Shown here in pieces: positions 32,746 to 40,632 of a stretch of DNA of 64,000 bases. Below the pieces are notes generated by a model, which saw only the letters and a list, made by a program, of their open reading frames with translations, did not search any database and was not told where the DNA came from. Numbering within the stretch: the first letter of the stretch is position 1; the number at the start of each line of letters is the position of its first letter. Source of the stretch: Pseudomonas solani (lineage in GTDB: Bacteria; Pseudomonadota; Gammaproteobacteria; Pseudomonadales; Pseudomonadaceae); the NCBI RefSeq assembly GCF_026072635.1, contig NZ_AP023081.1, positions 3,530,501 to 3,594,500 on the forward strand, given 5' to 3'. The position numbers and the translations under genes were made by a program.

Positions 32746-33882
32746 ATGATCCCCAGAACCCTGTTCAGCTCCGATCACGAACTCTTCCGCGACAGCGTGC
32801 GCAAGTTCCTCGAACAGGAGGCGGTGCCTTTCCATCATCAATGGGAGAAGGACGGCTACATCGATCGCGCCCTGTGGAGCAAGGCAGGGGAGGCCGGCAT
32901 GCTCTGCTCGCACATCCCCGAGGAGTACGGCGGCATGGGCGCCGACTTCCTCTACAGCACCGTGGTGATCGAGGAGATCGGTCGCCTGGGGCTGACCGGC
33001 ATCGGCTTCTCGCTGCATTCGGACATCGTCGCGCCCTATGTGCTCCATTACGGCTCCGAAGAGCTGAAGCAGAAATACCTGCCGCGCATGGTGACCGGCG
33101 AGCTGGTGACCGCCATTGCCATGACCGAGCCGGGCGCTGGCTCCGACCTGCAGGGCGTGAAGACCACCGCGGTGCTGGACGGTGATGAATACGTCATCAA
33201 TGGCTCGAAGACCTTCATCACCAACGGCTACCTGGCTGACCTGGTGATCGTGGTCGCCAAGACCGACCCCAAGGCCGGCGCCAAGGGCACCAGCCTGTTC
33301 CTGGTGGAGGCTGGCACGCCGGGCTTCTCCAAGGGCAAGCGCCTGGAGAAGGTGGGCATGAAGGCCCAGGACACCTCCGAGCTGTTCTTCCAGGATGTGC
33401 GGGTGCCCAAGGAAAACCTGCTGGGCCAGGCCGGCATGGGCTTCGCCTACCTGATGCAGGAGCTGCCTCAGGAACGCCTGACCGTCGGGATCGGCGCGCT
33501 GGCGTCGGCCGAGGCGGCGCTGAAGTGGACCCTCGACTACACCCGCGATCGCAAGGCCTTCGGCAAAGCCATCGCCGAGTTCCAGAACACCCGCTTCAAG
33601 TTGGCCGAGATGGCCACCGAGATCCAGATCGGCCGGGTCTTCGTCGACCGCTGCCTGGAGTTGCACCTGCAGCGCAAGCTGGATGTACCCACTGCGGCGA
33701 TGCTCAAGTACTGGGGCACCGACCTGCAGTGCAAGGTGCTCGACGAGTGCGTGCAGCTGCACGGTGGCTACGGCTTCATGTGGGAATACCCAGTGGCGCG
33801 CGCCTGGGCGGACGCCCGTGTGCAGCGCATCTACGCCGGCACCAACGAAATCATGAAAGAGATCATTGCCCGCTCGCTGTAA
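32746..33882 (+). CDS. Acyl-CoA dehydrogenase
   Basis: A 378-residue flavoprotein dehydrogenase. Family signatures are AMTEPGAGSDLQGVKTTA near residue 122, the QLHGGYGFMWEYPV segment near 337-350 and YAGTNEIMKEII near the C-terminus. The Glu within GALASAEAALKW is a candidate catalytic base in the long-chain/isovaleryl arrangement, but this needs an alignment. The start at 32746 follows an AAGGTG site. It is divergent from the GlxA-type regulator. The substrate chain length is not predictable. Confidence 0.92.
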   Translation: MIPRTLFSSDHELFRDSVRKFLEQEAVPFHHQWEKDGYIDRALWSKAGEAGMLCSHIPEEYGGMGADFLYSTVVIEEIGRLGLTGIGFSLHSDIVAPYVLHYGSEELKQKYLPRMVTGELVTAIAMTEPGAGSDLQGVKTTAVLDGDEYVINGSKTFITNGYLADLVIVVAKTDPKAGAKGTSLFLVEAGTPGFSKGKRLEKVGMKAQDTSELFFQDVRVPKENLLGQAGMGFAYLMQELPQERLTVGIGALASAEAALKWTLDYTRDRKAFGKAIAEFQNTRFKLAEMATEIQIGRVFVDRCLELHLQRKLDVPTAAMLKYWGTDLQCKVLDECVQLHGGYGFMWEYPVARAWADARVQRIYAGTNEIMKEIIARSL

Positions 33883-33899
33883 GCGGATGCGGTGAAGGG

Positions 33900-33923
33900 A
33901 AGCCCGGCGAGTGCCGGGCTTTT
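33900..33923. terminator. Terminator between the dehydrogenase and the aldo/keto reductase
   Basis: AAGCCCGGC (33900-33908) and GCCGGGCTT (33913-33921) pair perfectly around GAGT, followed by TT. The genes converge here, so it may serve the plus strand mainly. Confidence 0.85.
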
Positions 33924-33927
33924 CCAT

Positions 33928-34965
33928 TTACGGGGCGGGGTTCGGCTGGGCCCGATGGATTTCGGCGATGCCTTCCAGAACGGCGTCGGAAAGGGTCAGG
34001 GCGCTGCTGGCCAGGTTGCTTTCCAACTGTTCCAGGTTGGTCGCGCCGATGATGTTGCTGGTGACGAAGGGCTGGGCGGTGACGAAGGCCAGCGCCATTT
34101 GTGCCGGGTCCAGGCCGTGCTCGCGGGCCAGCGCCACATAGCGTGAACAGGCCGCCTGGGCTTGCGGGTTTGTATAGCGGGCGAAGCGGCTGAACAGGCT
34201 GATCCGGGCGTTGGCTGGGCGCGCACCGTTCTCGTACTTGCCGGACAGCATGCCGAATGCCAGGGGTGAGTAGGCCAGGAGGCCGCAACGCTCACGGATC
34301 GCCACTTCCGCCAGGCCCACCTCGAAGCTGCGGTTGAGCAGGTTGTAGGGGTTCTGGATGGACGCGGCGCGAGGGAGCCCCAGCTGATCGGCCAACTGCA
34401 GGAATTTCATCGTGCCCCATGGGGTTTCGTTGGACAGGCCGATCTGGCGGATCTTGCCGGCCTTCACCTGTTCGCCTAGCACTTCCAGGGTTTCCTGCAG
34501 CGGGGTGGAGTCCTCCTCGCGGTGCTGGTAGCCCAACTGGCCGAAGAAGTTGGTGCTGCGTTCGGGCCAATGCAGCTGGTACAGGTCGATCCAGTCGGTC
34601 TGCAGGCGCTTGAGGCTGGAATCCAGGGCGGCGGTGATGTGCTGGCGGTTGTGCTTGAGATTGCCGCCGCGGATGTGGGTGATGCCGTTGCCGGGGCCCG
34701 CCACCTTGCTAGCGAGCACCCAGTCGGCACGATCACCGTGCTTGGCGAACCAGTTGCCGATGATGGTTTCGGTTGCGGCATAGGTCTCGGCACGGGGCGG
34801 GACCGGGTACATCTCGGCGGTATCCATGAAGTTGATGCCGAATGCTTTGGCTCGTTCGATCTGGGCGAACGCTTCGGCTTCGCTGTTCTGTTCGCCCCAG
34901 GTCATGGTGCCCAGGCACAGGCTGCTGACCTTGATATCGGTGTTGCCGAGCTGGCGGAATTCCAT
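33928..34965 (-). CDS. Aldo/keto reductase, Tas-like
   Basis: An NADPH-dependent aldo/keto reductase of 345 residues with a TIM-barrel fold. It starts MEFRQLGNTDIKVSSLCLGTM, the classic N-terminus. The catalytic tetrad can be placed: Asp in FMDTAEMYP, Tyr in the same motif, Lys in LASKVAG and His in QLHWPERST. The long insert with SIQNPYNLLNR is typical of Tas/YghZ-like proteins. The start at 34965 has GAGGAA upstream. The substrate is unknown. Confidence 0.9.
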   Translation of the reverse strand: MEFRQLGNTDIKVSSLCLGTMTWGEQNSEAEAFAQIERAKAFGINFMDTAEMYPVPPRAETYAATETIIGNWFAKHGDRADWVLASKVAGPGNGITHIRGGNLKHNRQHITAALDSSLKRLQTDWIDLYQLHWPERSTNFFGQLGYQHREEDSTPLQETLEVLGEQVKAGKIRQIGLSNETPWGTMKFLQLADQLGLPRAASIQNPYNLLNRSFEVGLAEVAIRERCGLLAYSPLAFGMLSGKYENGARPANARISLFSRFARYTNPQAQAACSRYVALAREHGLDPAQMALAFVTAQPFVTSNIIGATNLEQLESNLASSALTLSDAVLEGIAEIHRAQPNPAP

Positions 34966-35050
34966 GCAACGTTCCTCTATTGGCAAAGATTGCTATCAAA
35001 TCAGGTTGAAATTTTCTGTGCAATCGGCATAATTCCGCGGCTTTCTTTGC

Positions 35051-35093
35051 GGGGATGCCTAGCTCGCGAAGAAAGAAGGTGGGGATGCCTAGC
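35051..35093 (+). repeat. Direct repeat upstream of rplM
   Basis: GGGGATGCCTAGC occurs at 35051-35063 and again at 35081-35093, 30 bases apart, in the 272-base region between the aldo/keto reductase and rplM. I cannot assign a function. Confidence 0.5.
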
Positions 35094-35210
35094 CCGCCGA
35101 AACCCCTTGCCGTGTGCGGACGCGCTGACCCGAGCCCCCGATAGCGTCTGTTTCCGGCTGCCCTGTGTTGCCAGGGCGAGCACTATTCAGTAAGATCCGC
35201 CGTCTTATTT

Positions 35211-35226
35211 TCAGGGCGGCCCCTGA
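35211..35226 (+). promoter_or_regulatory. Leader hairpin of rplM-rpsI
   Basis: TCAGGG (35211-35216) and CCCTGA (35221-35226) form a perfect stem around CGGC, 11 bases before the rplM start. In E. coli, L13 represses its own operon through the leader, so this hairpin is a candidate autoregulatory site. Confidence 0.45.
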
Positions 35227-35237
35227 GGCTATAGCGA

Positions 35238-35666
35238 ATGAAGACTTTTACTGCAAAACCGGAAACTGTTAAGCGCGACTGGTATGTCGTCGACGCTGCC
35301 GGTCAGACCCTGGGTCGTCTGGCCACCGAAATTGCTAGCCGTCTGCGCGGCAAGCACAAGCCGGAATACACCCCGCACGTTGATACCGGCGACTACATCG
35401 TCGTTATCAACGCCGAGCAGGTACGTGTGACCGGTGCCAAGACTACCGACAAGATGTACTACTCGCACTCCGGCTTCCCGGGCGGCATCAAGGAAATCAA
35501 CTTCGAGAAGCTGATTGCCAAGGCCCCTGAGCGCGTGATCGAGACCGCGGTCAAAGGCATGCTGCCGAAGAACCCGCTGGGTCGCGACATGTATCGCAAG
35601 CTGAAGGTGTACAAGGGTTCTGCTCACCCGCACACCGCTCAGCAGCCCCAAGAACTGAAGATTTAA
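35238..35666 (+). CDS. rplM: 50S ribosomal protein L13
   Basis: A 142-residue L13, an early assembly protein of the large subunit. Characteristic segments are WYVVDAAGQTLGRLATEIAS near the N-terminus and YSHSGFPGGIKE near residue 75-86. It is followed by rpsI after 14 bases, the universal L13-S9 pair. The codon use is the strongly biased type of highly expressed genes. Confidence 0.98.
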   Translation: MKTFTAKPETVKRDWYVVDAAGQTLGRLATEIASRLRGKHKPEYTPHVDTGDYIVVINAEQVRVTGAKTTDKMYYSHSGFPGGIKEINFEKLIAKAPERVIETAVKGMLPKNPLGRDMYRKLKVYKGSAHPHTAQQPQELKI

Positions 35667-35680
35667 CGGGATAGTTCATT

Positions 35681-36073
35681 ATGTCGGCGACTCAAAACTA
35701 CGGCACTGGCCGTCGTAAGACTGCAACCGCACGCGTTTTCCTGCGTCCGGGTACTGGCAAGATTTCCATCAACAACCGCAGCCTGGATCAGTTCTTTGGC
35801 CGTGAGACCGCTCGCATGGTCGTGCGTCAGCCGCTGGAGCTGACCGAGACCGTCGAGAAGTTCGACATCTACGTCACCGTTCTCGGTGGTGGTGTCAGCG
35901 GTCAGGCTGGTGCGATCCGTCACGGTATCACCCGTGCCCTGATCAACTACGACGAAGCCCTGCGCAGCCCGCTGCGTAAAGCCGGCTACGTGACTCGCGA
36001 TGCCCGCGAAGTCGAGCGTAAGAAGGTCGGTCTGCGTAAAGCGCGTAAGCGTCCGCAGTACTCCAAGCGTTAA
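35681..36073 (+). CDS. rpsI: 30S ribosomal protein S9
   Basis: A 130-residue S9. The N-terminal YGTGRRKTATARVFLRPG and the C-terminal KKVGLRKARKRPQYSKR, whose end reaches the P-site tRNA, are both present. It is the second gene of the rplM-rpsI operon, and a strong terminator follows 12 bases later. Confidence 0.98.
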   Translation: MSATQNYGTGRRKTATARVFLRPGTGKISINNRSLDQFFGRETARMVVRQPLELTETVEKFDIYVTVLGGGVSGQAGAIRHGITRALINYDEALRSPLRKAGYVTRDAREVERKKVGLRKARKRPQYSKR

Positions 36074-36085
36074 TACAACGCTTCG

Positions 36086-36123
36086 AAAAACGCCCAGGCC
36101 CTTGTGGATCTGGGCGTTTTTTT
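36086..36123 (+). terminator. Terminator of rplM-rpsI
   Basis: AAAAACGCCCAG (36086-36097) pairs with CTGGGCGTTTTTT, with a 12-base loop and a long T-run. Confidence 0.93.
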
Positions 36124-36213
36124 ATGCCCGCGAAAATGCCCTGCGACAGCTTGTCGCATGCGCGTAACCCTTATCTCTCAAGGCTTTCAGCCGTTTTGTA
36201 TCTGGCTATTACC

Positions 36214-36242
36214 TTGTCAGGAGAGGGGGTTTTCTTTACCAT
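36214..36242 (+). promoter_or_regulatory. Candidate promoter of petABC
   Basis: TTGTCA (36214-36219) and TACCAT (36237-36242) are 17 bases apart in the region between rpsI and petA. A leader hairpin, GGCCTG (36283-36288) with CAGGCC (36294-36299), lies between it and petA. Confidence 0.5.
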
Positions 36243-36324
36243 TTGGCGAATTTTTTGCGCGGCTCGATTTTTACTTAGTAGAGGCCTGAACAACAGGCCA
36301 CAAAAGCTGATGGGAGACGACTGA

Positions 36325-36918
36325 ATGAGCAATGACGGCGTGAATGCAGGCCGGCGTCGCTTCCTCGTAGCAGCCACATCCGTGGTGGGTGCTGCAGGAG
36401 CGGTGGGCGCTGCGATCCCGTTTGTGGGGTCATGGCAGCCCAGTGCGAAGGCCAAGGCCGCAGGGGCACCGGTGAAGGTGAATATCAGCAAGGTCGAAGC
36501 GGGTCAGCAGATGATTGCTGAGTGGCGCGGCCAGCCGGTGTTCATCGTTCGCCGTACCGAGGAGATTCTCGGCAACCTGGGCAAGATCGATGAGCGCATG
36601 GCTGATCCCAAGTCCGAAGCGTCCGTGCAGCCGACTTACGTCGATCCGCACAACCGCGCGATCAAGCCGGAAATCCTGGTGCTGGTCGGCCTCTGCACCC
36701 ACCTCGGCTGCTCGCCCTCCTTCCGTCCGGAAGTCGCGCCGGCCGACCTGGGCGCCGAGTGGGTGGGCGGTTACTTCTGCCCCTGCCACGGTTCTCGCTA
36801 CGACCTCGCCGGCCGCGTCTACAAGGCGCAGCCTGCTCCCTTGAACCTGCCGGTGCCGCCCCACTCCTACGAGTCGGATGATGTCATCGTCATCGGTGTG
36901 GACCAGGAGAAGGCCTAA
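36325..36918 (+). CDS. petA: Ubiquinol-cytochrome c reductase Rieske iron-sulfur subunit
   Basis: A 197-residue subunit of the cytochrome bc1 complex, carrying a 2Fe-2S cluster that takes electrons from ubiquinol. The twin-arginine signal and membrane anchor are NAGRRRFLVAATSVVGAAG. The cluster ligands lie in LCTHLGCSP near residue 130 and FCPCHGSRYD near residue 152. The stop overlaps the petB start (TAATG). GGGAG precedes the start. Confidence 0.97.
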   Translation: MSNDGVNAGRRRFLVAATSVVGAAGAVGAAIPFVGSWQPSAKAKAAGAPVKVNISKVEAGQQMIAEWRGQPVFIVRRTEEILGNLGKIDERMADPKSEASVQPTYVDPHNRAIKPEILVLVGLCTHLGCSPSFRPEVAPADLGAEWVGGYFCPCHGSRYDLAGRVYKAQPAPLNLPVPPHSYESDDVIVIGVDQEKA

Positions 36919-38129
36919 TGAGCAAATTCATGGAATGGATCGATGCGCGCTTCCCCGCGACCAAGATGTGGGAAGACCATCTGAGCAAGTACTACGCTCC
37001 GAAGAACTTCAACTTCTTCTATTTCTTCGGCTCCCTGGCCCTGCTGGTCCTGGTGAACCAGATCCTCACCGGTATCTGGCTGACCATGAGCTTCACCCCG
37101 TCCGCTGAAGAGGCCTTCGCGTCCGTCGAGTACATCATGCGCGACGTCGAGTACGGGGCGATCATTCGCTACCTGCACTCCACCGGCGCCTCGGCGTTCT
37201 TCATCGTGGTCTACATGCACATGTTCCGCGGTCTGCTCTACGGCTCCTACCAGAAGCCGCGCGAGCTGGTGTGGATCTTCGGCATGCTGATCTACCTCGC
37301 CCTGATGGCTGAGGCCTTCATGGGCTACCTGCTGCCCTGGGGCCAGATGTCCTACTGGGGTGCCCAGGTGATCATCTCGCTGTTCGGCGCCATTCCGGTG
37401 ATCGGCGGCGACCTGACCCAGTGGATCCGTGGTGACTACCTAATCTCCGGCATCACCCTGAACCGCTTCTTCGCGCTGCATGTGATTGCGCTGCCGATTG
37501 TGATCCTCGGTCTGGTCGTGCTGCACATCCTGGCCCTGCACGAAGTGGGTTCGAACAACCCCGACGGCGTGGACATCAAGAAGCTGAAGGATGAGAACGG
37601 CATTCCGCTCGACGGCATCGCCTTCCACCCCTACTACAGCGTGAAAGACATCGTCGGTGTGGTGGTGTTCCTCTTCGTGTTCTGCTTCGTGGTGTTCTTC
37701 TTCCCGGAGATGGGCGGTTACTTCCTCGAGAAGCCGAACTTCGAACAGGCCAACCCGTTCAAGACGCCTGAGCACATCGCACCGGTGTGGTACTTCACCC
37801 CGTTCTACGCGATTCTCCGTGCCGTTCCGGACAAGCTGATGGGCGTTATCGCCATGGGCGCCGCCATCGCCGTGCTCTTCGTGCTGCCGTGGCTGGATCG
37901 CAGCCCCGTCAAATCGATGCGCTACAAAGGCTGGCTGAGCAAGGTCTGGCTGCTGATCTTCTGCGTGTCCTTCGTCATCCTCGGCGTGCTGGGTGTTCTC
38001 GCGCCGACCCCGGGCCGTACGCTGCTGTCGCAGGTGTGCACCATCCTGTACTTCGCGTACTTCATCCTGATGCCCTTCTACACCAGGATGGAAAAAACCA
38101 AACCGGTTCCGGAAAGGGTGACAGGCTGA
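36918..38129 (+). CDS. petB: Cytochrome b of the bc1 complex
   Basis: A 403-residue integral membrane subunit with eight or so transmembrane helices and two b haems. Haem-ligand His pairs fit the segments IRYLHSTGASAFFIVVYMHMF and RFFALHVIALPIVILGLVVLH. The Qo-site motif PEW appears as PVWYFTPFYAILR, here PVW, near residue 295. It overlaps petA and petC by one base each, so the three subunits are translationally coupled. Confidence 0.97.
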   Translation: MSKFMEWIDARFPATKMWEDHLSKYYAPKNFNFFYFFGSLALLVLVNQILTGIWLTMSFTPSAEEAFASVEYIMRDVEYGAIIRYLHSTGASAFFIVVYMHMFRGLLYGSYQKPRELVWIFGMLIYLALMAEAFMGYLLPWGQMSYWGAQVIISLFGAIPVIGGDLTQWIRGDYLISGITLNRFFALHVIALPIVILGLVVLHILALHEVGSNNPDGVDIKKLKDENGIPLDGIAFHPYYSVKDIVGVVVFLFVFCFVVFFFPEMGGYFLEKPNFEQANPFKTPEHIAPVWYFTPFYAILRAVPDKLMGVIAMGAAIAVLFVLPWLDRSPVKSMRYKGWLSKVWLLIFCVSFVILGVLGVLAPTPGRTLLSQVCTILYFAYFILMPFYTRMEKTKPVPERVTG

Positions 38130-38911
38130 TGAAAAAGCTATTTGCTGCATTTGTTATCGCTGCGCTGCCGGCCTTGACCTTCGCCGCCGGTGGCCATGAT
38201 GTAGAGCTGGATCATGTCGATATCGACCTGACCGACAAGGCTGCACTGCAAGACGGTGCTCGTACCTTCGCCAACTACTGCATGGGCTGCCACAGTGCCA
38301 AGTTCCAGCGCTATGAGCGCGTGGCCAAGGACCTGGGCATTCCTGAAGAGTTGATGATGCAGAACCTGGTTCTGACTGGCGCCAAGATTGGCGACCACAT
38401 GCAGATCGGCATGAAGCCGAGCGATGCCAAGACCTGGTTCGGCGCCGCGCCGCCGGACCTGACCCTGGTCGCTCGTGTTCGTGGTACCGATTGGCTGTAC
38501 AGCTACCTGCGCAACTTCTATGAAGATCCGGCGCGTCCCTGGGGCGTGAACAACAAGATCTTCCCGAACGTCGGCATGCCTAACGTGCTGGTCGGCCTGC
38601 AAGGTCGCCAGGTCGTAGGTTGCAAGCAGGTCCAGGCTGTCGAAGGCGGCAAGAAGCAGTATGACCCGCTGACTGGGGCCCCCATCACCCACGAAGCCTG
38701 TGATCAGCTGACCATCGTGCCGAAGACCGGCAAGCTGAGCGAAGCCGAGTTCGATGTGAAGGTTCAGAACCTGGTGACCTTCCTGGCTTACTCTGCGGAC
38801 CCGAACAAGCTGCACATGCAGCGTATCGGCACCTACGTTCTGCTGTATCTGGCCTTCTTCTTCGTATTCGCCTATCTGCTGAAGCGTGAATACTGGAAAG
38901 ACGTGCACTGA
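38129..38911 (+). CDS. petC: Cytochrome c1 of the bc1 complex
   Basis: A 260-residue haem protein. A signal peptide (LFAAFVIAALPALTFA) precedes the mature chain, the covalent haem site is CMGCH near residue 51, and the C-terminal helix YVLLYLAFFFVFAYLLKREYW anchors it in the inner membrane. The start at 38129 overlaps the petB stop (TGATG). A terminator follows. Confidence 0.97.
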   Translation: MKKLFAAFVIAALPALTFAAGGHDVELDHVDIDLTDKAALQDGARTFANYCMGCHSAKFQRYERVAKDLGIPEELMMQNLVLTGAKIGDHMQIGMKPSDAKTWFGAAPPDLTLVARVRGTDWLYSYLRNFYEDPARPWGVNNKIFPNVGMPNVLVGLQGRQVVGCKQVQAVEGGKKQYDPLTGAPITHEACDQLTIVPKTGKLSEAEFDVKVQNLVTFLAYSADPNKLHMQRIGTYVLLYLAFFFVFAYLLKREYWKDVH

Positions 38912-38935
38912 TACCCCGCGTCACCGTTGTATACT

Positions 38936-38965
38936 CGCGCGCCCTTAATGGGCGCGCGCGTTTTT
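38936..38965 (+). terminator. Terminator of petABC
   Basis: CGCGCGCCC (38936-38944) and GGGCGCGCG (38950-38958) pair around TTAAT, followed by CG and a T-run to 38965. A TATACT hexamer at 38930-38935 abuts the stem and may be the -10 of an sspA promoter. Confidence 0.88.
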
Positions 38966-38999
38966 CTACTACTGCATAACTTCAAGCGAGGAGGGCACC

Positions 39000-39617
39000 A
39001 TGGCCGTAACCAACAGGTTGGCCTGTTACTCCGACCCCGCAGACCACTACTCCCATCGTGTACGCATCGTGCTCGCCGAGAAGGGTGTCGCTGCGGACAT
39101 AATCGATGTCGAGCCGGGCCGTTGCCCGCCCAAGCTCGCCGAGGTCAATCCATACGGCAGCGTGCCGACCCTGGTCGATCGTGACCTCGCACTCTATGAG
39201 CCGACTGTGGTGATGGAGTACCTCGAAGAGCGCTACCCTCACCCGCCGCTGATGCCGGTCTACCCGGTAGCAAGGGGTAATACGCGGCTGCTGATGCACC
39301 GTGTGCAGCGTGATTGGTGCAGCCTGGTGGATCAGATTCTCGATCCGCGGGTGAAGGAGGCCGTCAAGGCGGTCGCTCGCAAGGAGCTGCGTGAGAGTCT
39401 CACCGGTGTATCGCCGCTGTTCGCCGACAAACCCTTTTTCCTCAGCGAAGACCTCAGTCTTGTAGACTGCTGCCTGTTGCCGATTCTCTGGCGCCTGCCG
39501 GTCCTGGGAATCGAATTGCCTCGTCCTGCCAAGCCATTGCTGGATTACATGGAGCGCCTATTCGCACGCGATGGCTTCCAGGCCAGCCTGTCGGCAGTCG
39601 AGCGCGACATGCGCTGA
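39000..39617 (+). CDS. sspA: Stringent starvation protein A
   Basis: A 205-residue glutathione-S-transferase-fold protein that binds RNA polymerase rather than acting as an enzyme, and influences stress and virulence transcription in Pseudomonas and other bacteria. The N-terminus LACYSDPADHYSHRVRIVLAEKGV fits the thioredoxin-like domain, and NPYGSVPTLVDRDLALYEP the GSH-site region. GAGGAGG is the binding site. sspB follows after 13 bases. Confidence 0.96.
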   Translation: MAVTNRLACYSDPADHYSHRVRIVLAEKGVAADIIDVEPGRCPPKLAEVNPYGSVPTLVDRDLALYEPTVVMEYLEERYPHPPLMPVYPVARGNTRLLMHRVQRDWCSLVDQILDPRVKEAVKAVARKELRESLTGVSPLFADKPFFLSEDLSLVDCCLLPILWRLPVLGIELPRPAKPLLDYMERLFARDGFQASLSAVERDMR

Positions 39618-39630
39618 TAAGGAGCCCTTG

Positions 39631-40053
39631 ATGAACTCCAGTCGTCCCTATCTGGTCCGTGCGCTCTATGAGTGGATCGTCGACAACAACTGCACGCCCC
39701 ATCTGCTGGTGAGTGCCGAGTTCGCCGGCGTCAAGGTGCCGGCCGGCTACGCCAACGATGGCCAGATCGTGCTCAATGTCTCTCCCAGTGCGGTGCGTCA
39801 CCTGCACATGGATAACGACGCGGTGAGTTTCGAGGGGCGTTTCGGTGGTGTTGCCCACAACCTCTACATTCCGGCAGCGGCGATCATGGCCATCTATGCC
39901 CGGGAGAACGGCCAGGGCATGGTCTTCGACCTGGAGCCTCCGGTGGTGGATGAGGACGATCAGGGGCCGGAAGATGACGGCCCGTCCGGCAGCGACCCGT
40001 CGAGTGGTTCTCCGCGACCCAGTGGGCGTCCCAGCCTCAAGGTGGTGAAGTAA
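39631..40053 (+). CDS. sspB: ClpXP adaptor SspB
   Basis: A 140-residue adaptor that brings SsrA-tagged proteins to the ClpXP protease. The folded domain is residues 1-110 (PYLVRALYEWIVDNNCTPH). A flexible acidic linker follows, ending with the ClpX-binding peptide GRPSLKVVK at the C-terminus. The start at 39631 follows an AAGGAG site. It pairs with sspA, as in other gammaproteobacteria. Confidence 0.97.
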   Translation: MNSSRPYLVRALYEWIVDNNCTPHLLVSAEFAGVKVPAGYANDGQIVLNVSPSAVRHLHMDNDAVSFEGRFGGVAHNLYIPAAAIMAIYARENGQGMVFDLEPPVVDEDDQGPEDDGPSGSDPSSGSPRPSGRPSLKVVK

Positions 40054-40054
40054 T

Positions 40055-40086
40055 AAAAAAGGCGATCCGGTTGGATCGCCTTTTTT
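40055..40086. terminator. Bidirectional terminator after sspB
   Basis: AAAAAAGGCGATCC (40055-40068) and GGATCGCCTTTTTT form a perfect stem around GGTT, with A/T runs for both strands. The dolP-like gene converges from the right. Confidence 0.93.
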
Positions 40087-40101
40087 GTACGTGCTGTTCG
40101 G

Positions 40102-40632
40102 TCAGTTGGTGTATTCGAACAGCTTCACGATGCGTTGCACGCCAGAGACGCCCTGCACGACGCTGGTGGCTTTGGCGGCTTCCTGGCGGGTCACCAGGCC
40201 AAGCAGATAGACGATGCCGTTCTCGGTCACGACCTTGATCTGCGAGCTGGGGATCTGGCTGTCGGCCAGCAGCTGTGTGGTGATCTTGGTGGTGATGGTG
40301 CTGTCGTTCATCCGCGCCAGGGTGGAGGAGTTCTGGCCGACGTGCAGCTCGTTGTGCACCTTCTTGACGCCCTGCGCGCTGCGCGCGGCCTGTTCGGCTT
40401 GGGACTTGAGGTTGTCGTTGGGGGTCTGGCCAGCCAGCAGCACTACGCCGTTGTAGCTGGTGACCACGATGTGCGAGTTGGTCTTGAGGTCGGGATTCGC
40501 AGCGTCGATCTTGGCCCGCACCTTGGACGGCGTGGACTGGTCGTCGATGGTCTTGCCGATGGTGCGGCCGCCACAGCCACCCAGAGCCAGGGTGATGGCG
40601 AGACAGGCGAGGATCAGGGGGGAACGCGTCAT
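40102..40632 (-). CDS. BON-domain lipoprotein, DolP-like
   Basis: A 176-residue lipoprotein with lipobox LALGGC (Cys20), targeted to the outer membrane or periplasm. Two BON domains follow: about 45-105 (KTNSHIVVTSYNGVVLLAGQ) and about 112-175 (ITTQLLADSQIPSSQIKVVTENGIVYLLG). DolP/YraP supports outer-membrane integrity and BAM function in E. coli. The start overlaps the gmhA end by 4 bases, and yraN-lpoA are just upstream, matching the yraL-yraM-yraN-diaA-yraP order of enterobacteria. Confidence 0.92.
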   Translation of the reverse strand: MTRSPLILACLAITLALGGCGGRTIGKTIDDQSTPSKVRAKIDAANPDLKTNSHIVVTSYNGVVLLAGQTPNDNLKSQAEQAARSAQGVKKVHNELHVGQNSSTLARMNDSTITTKITTQLLADSQIPSSQIKVVTENGIVYLLGLVTRQEAAKATSVVQGVSGVQRIVKLFEYTN

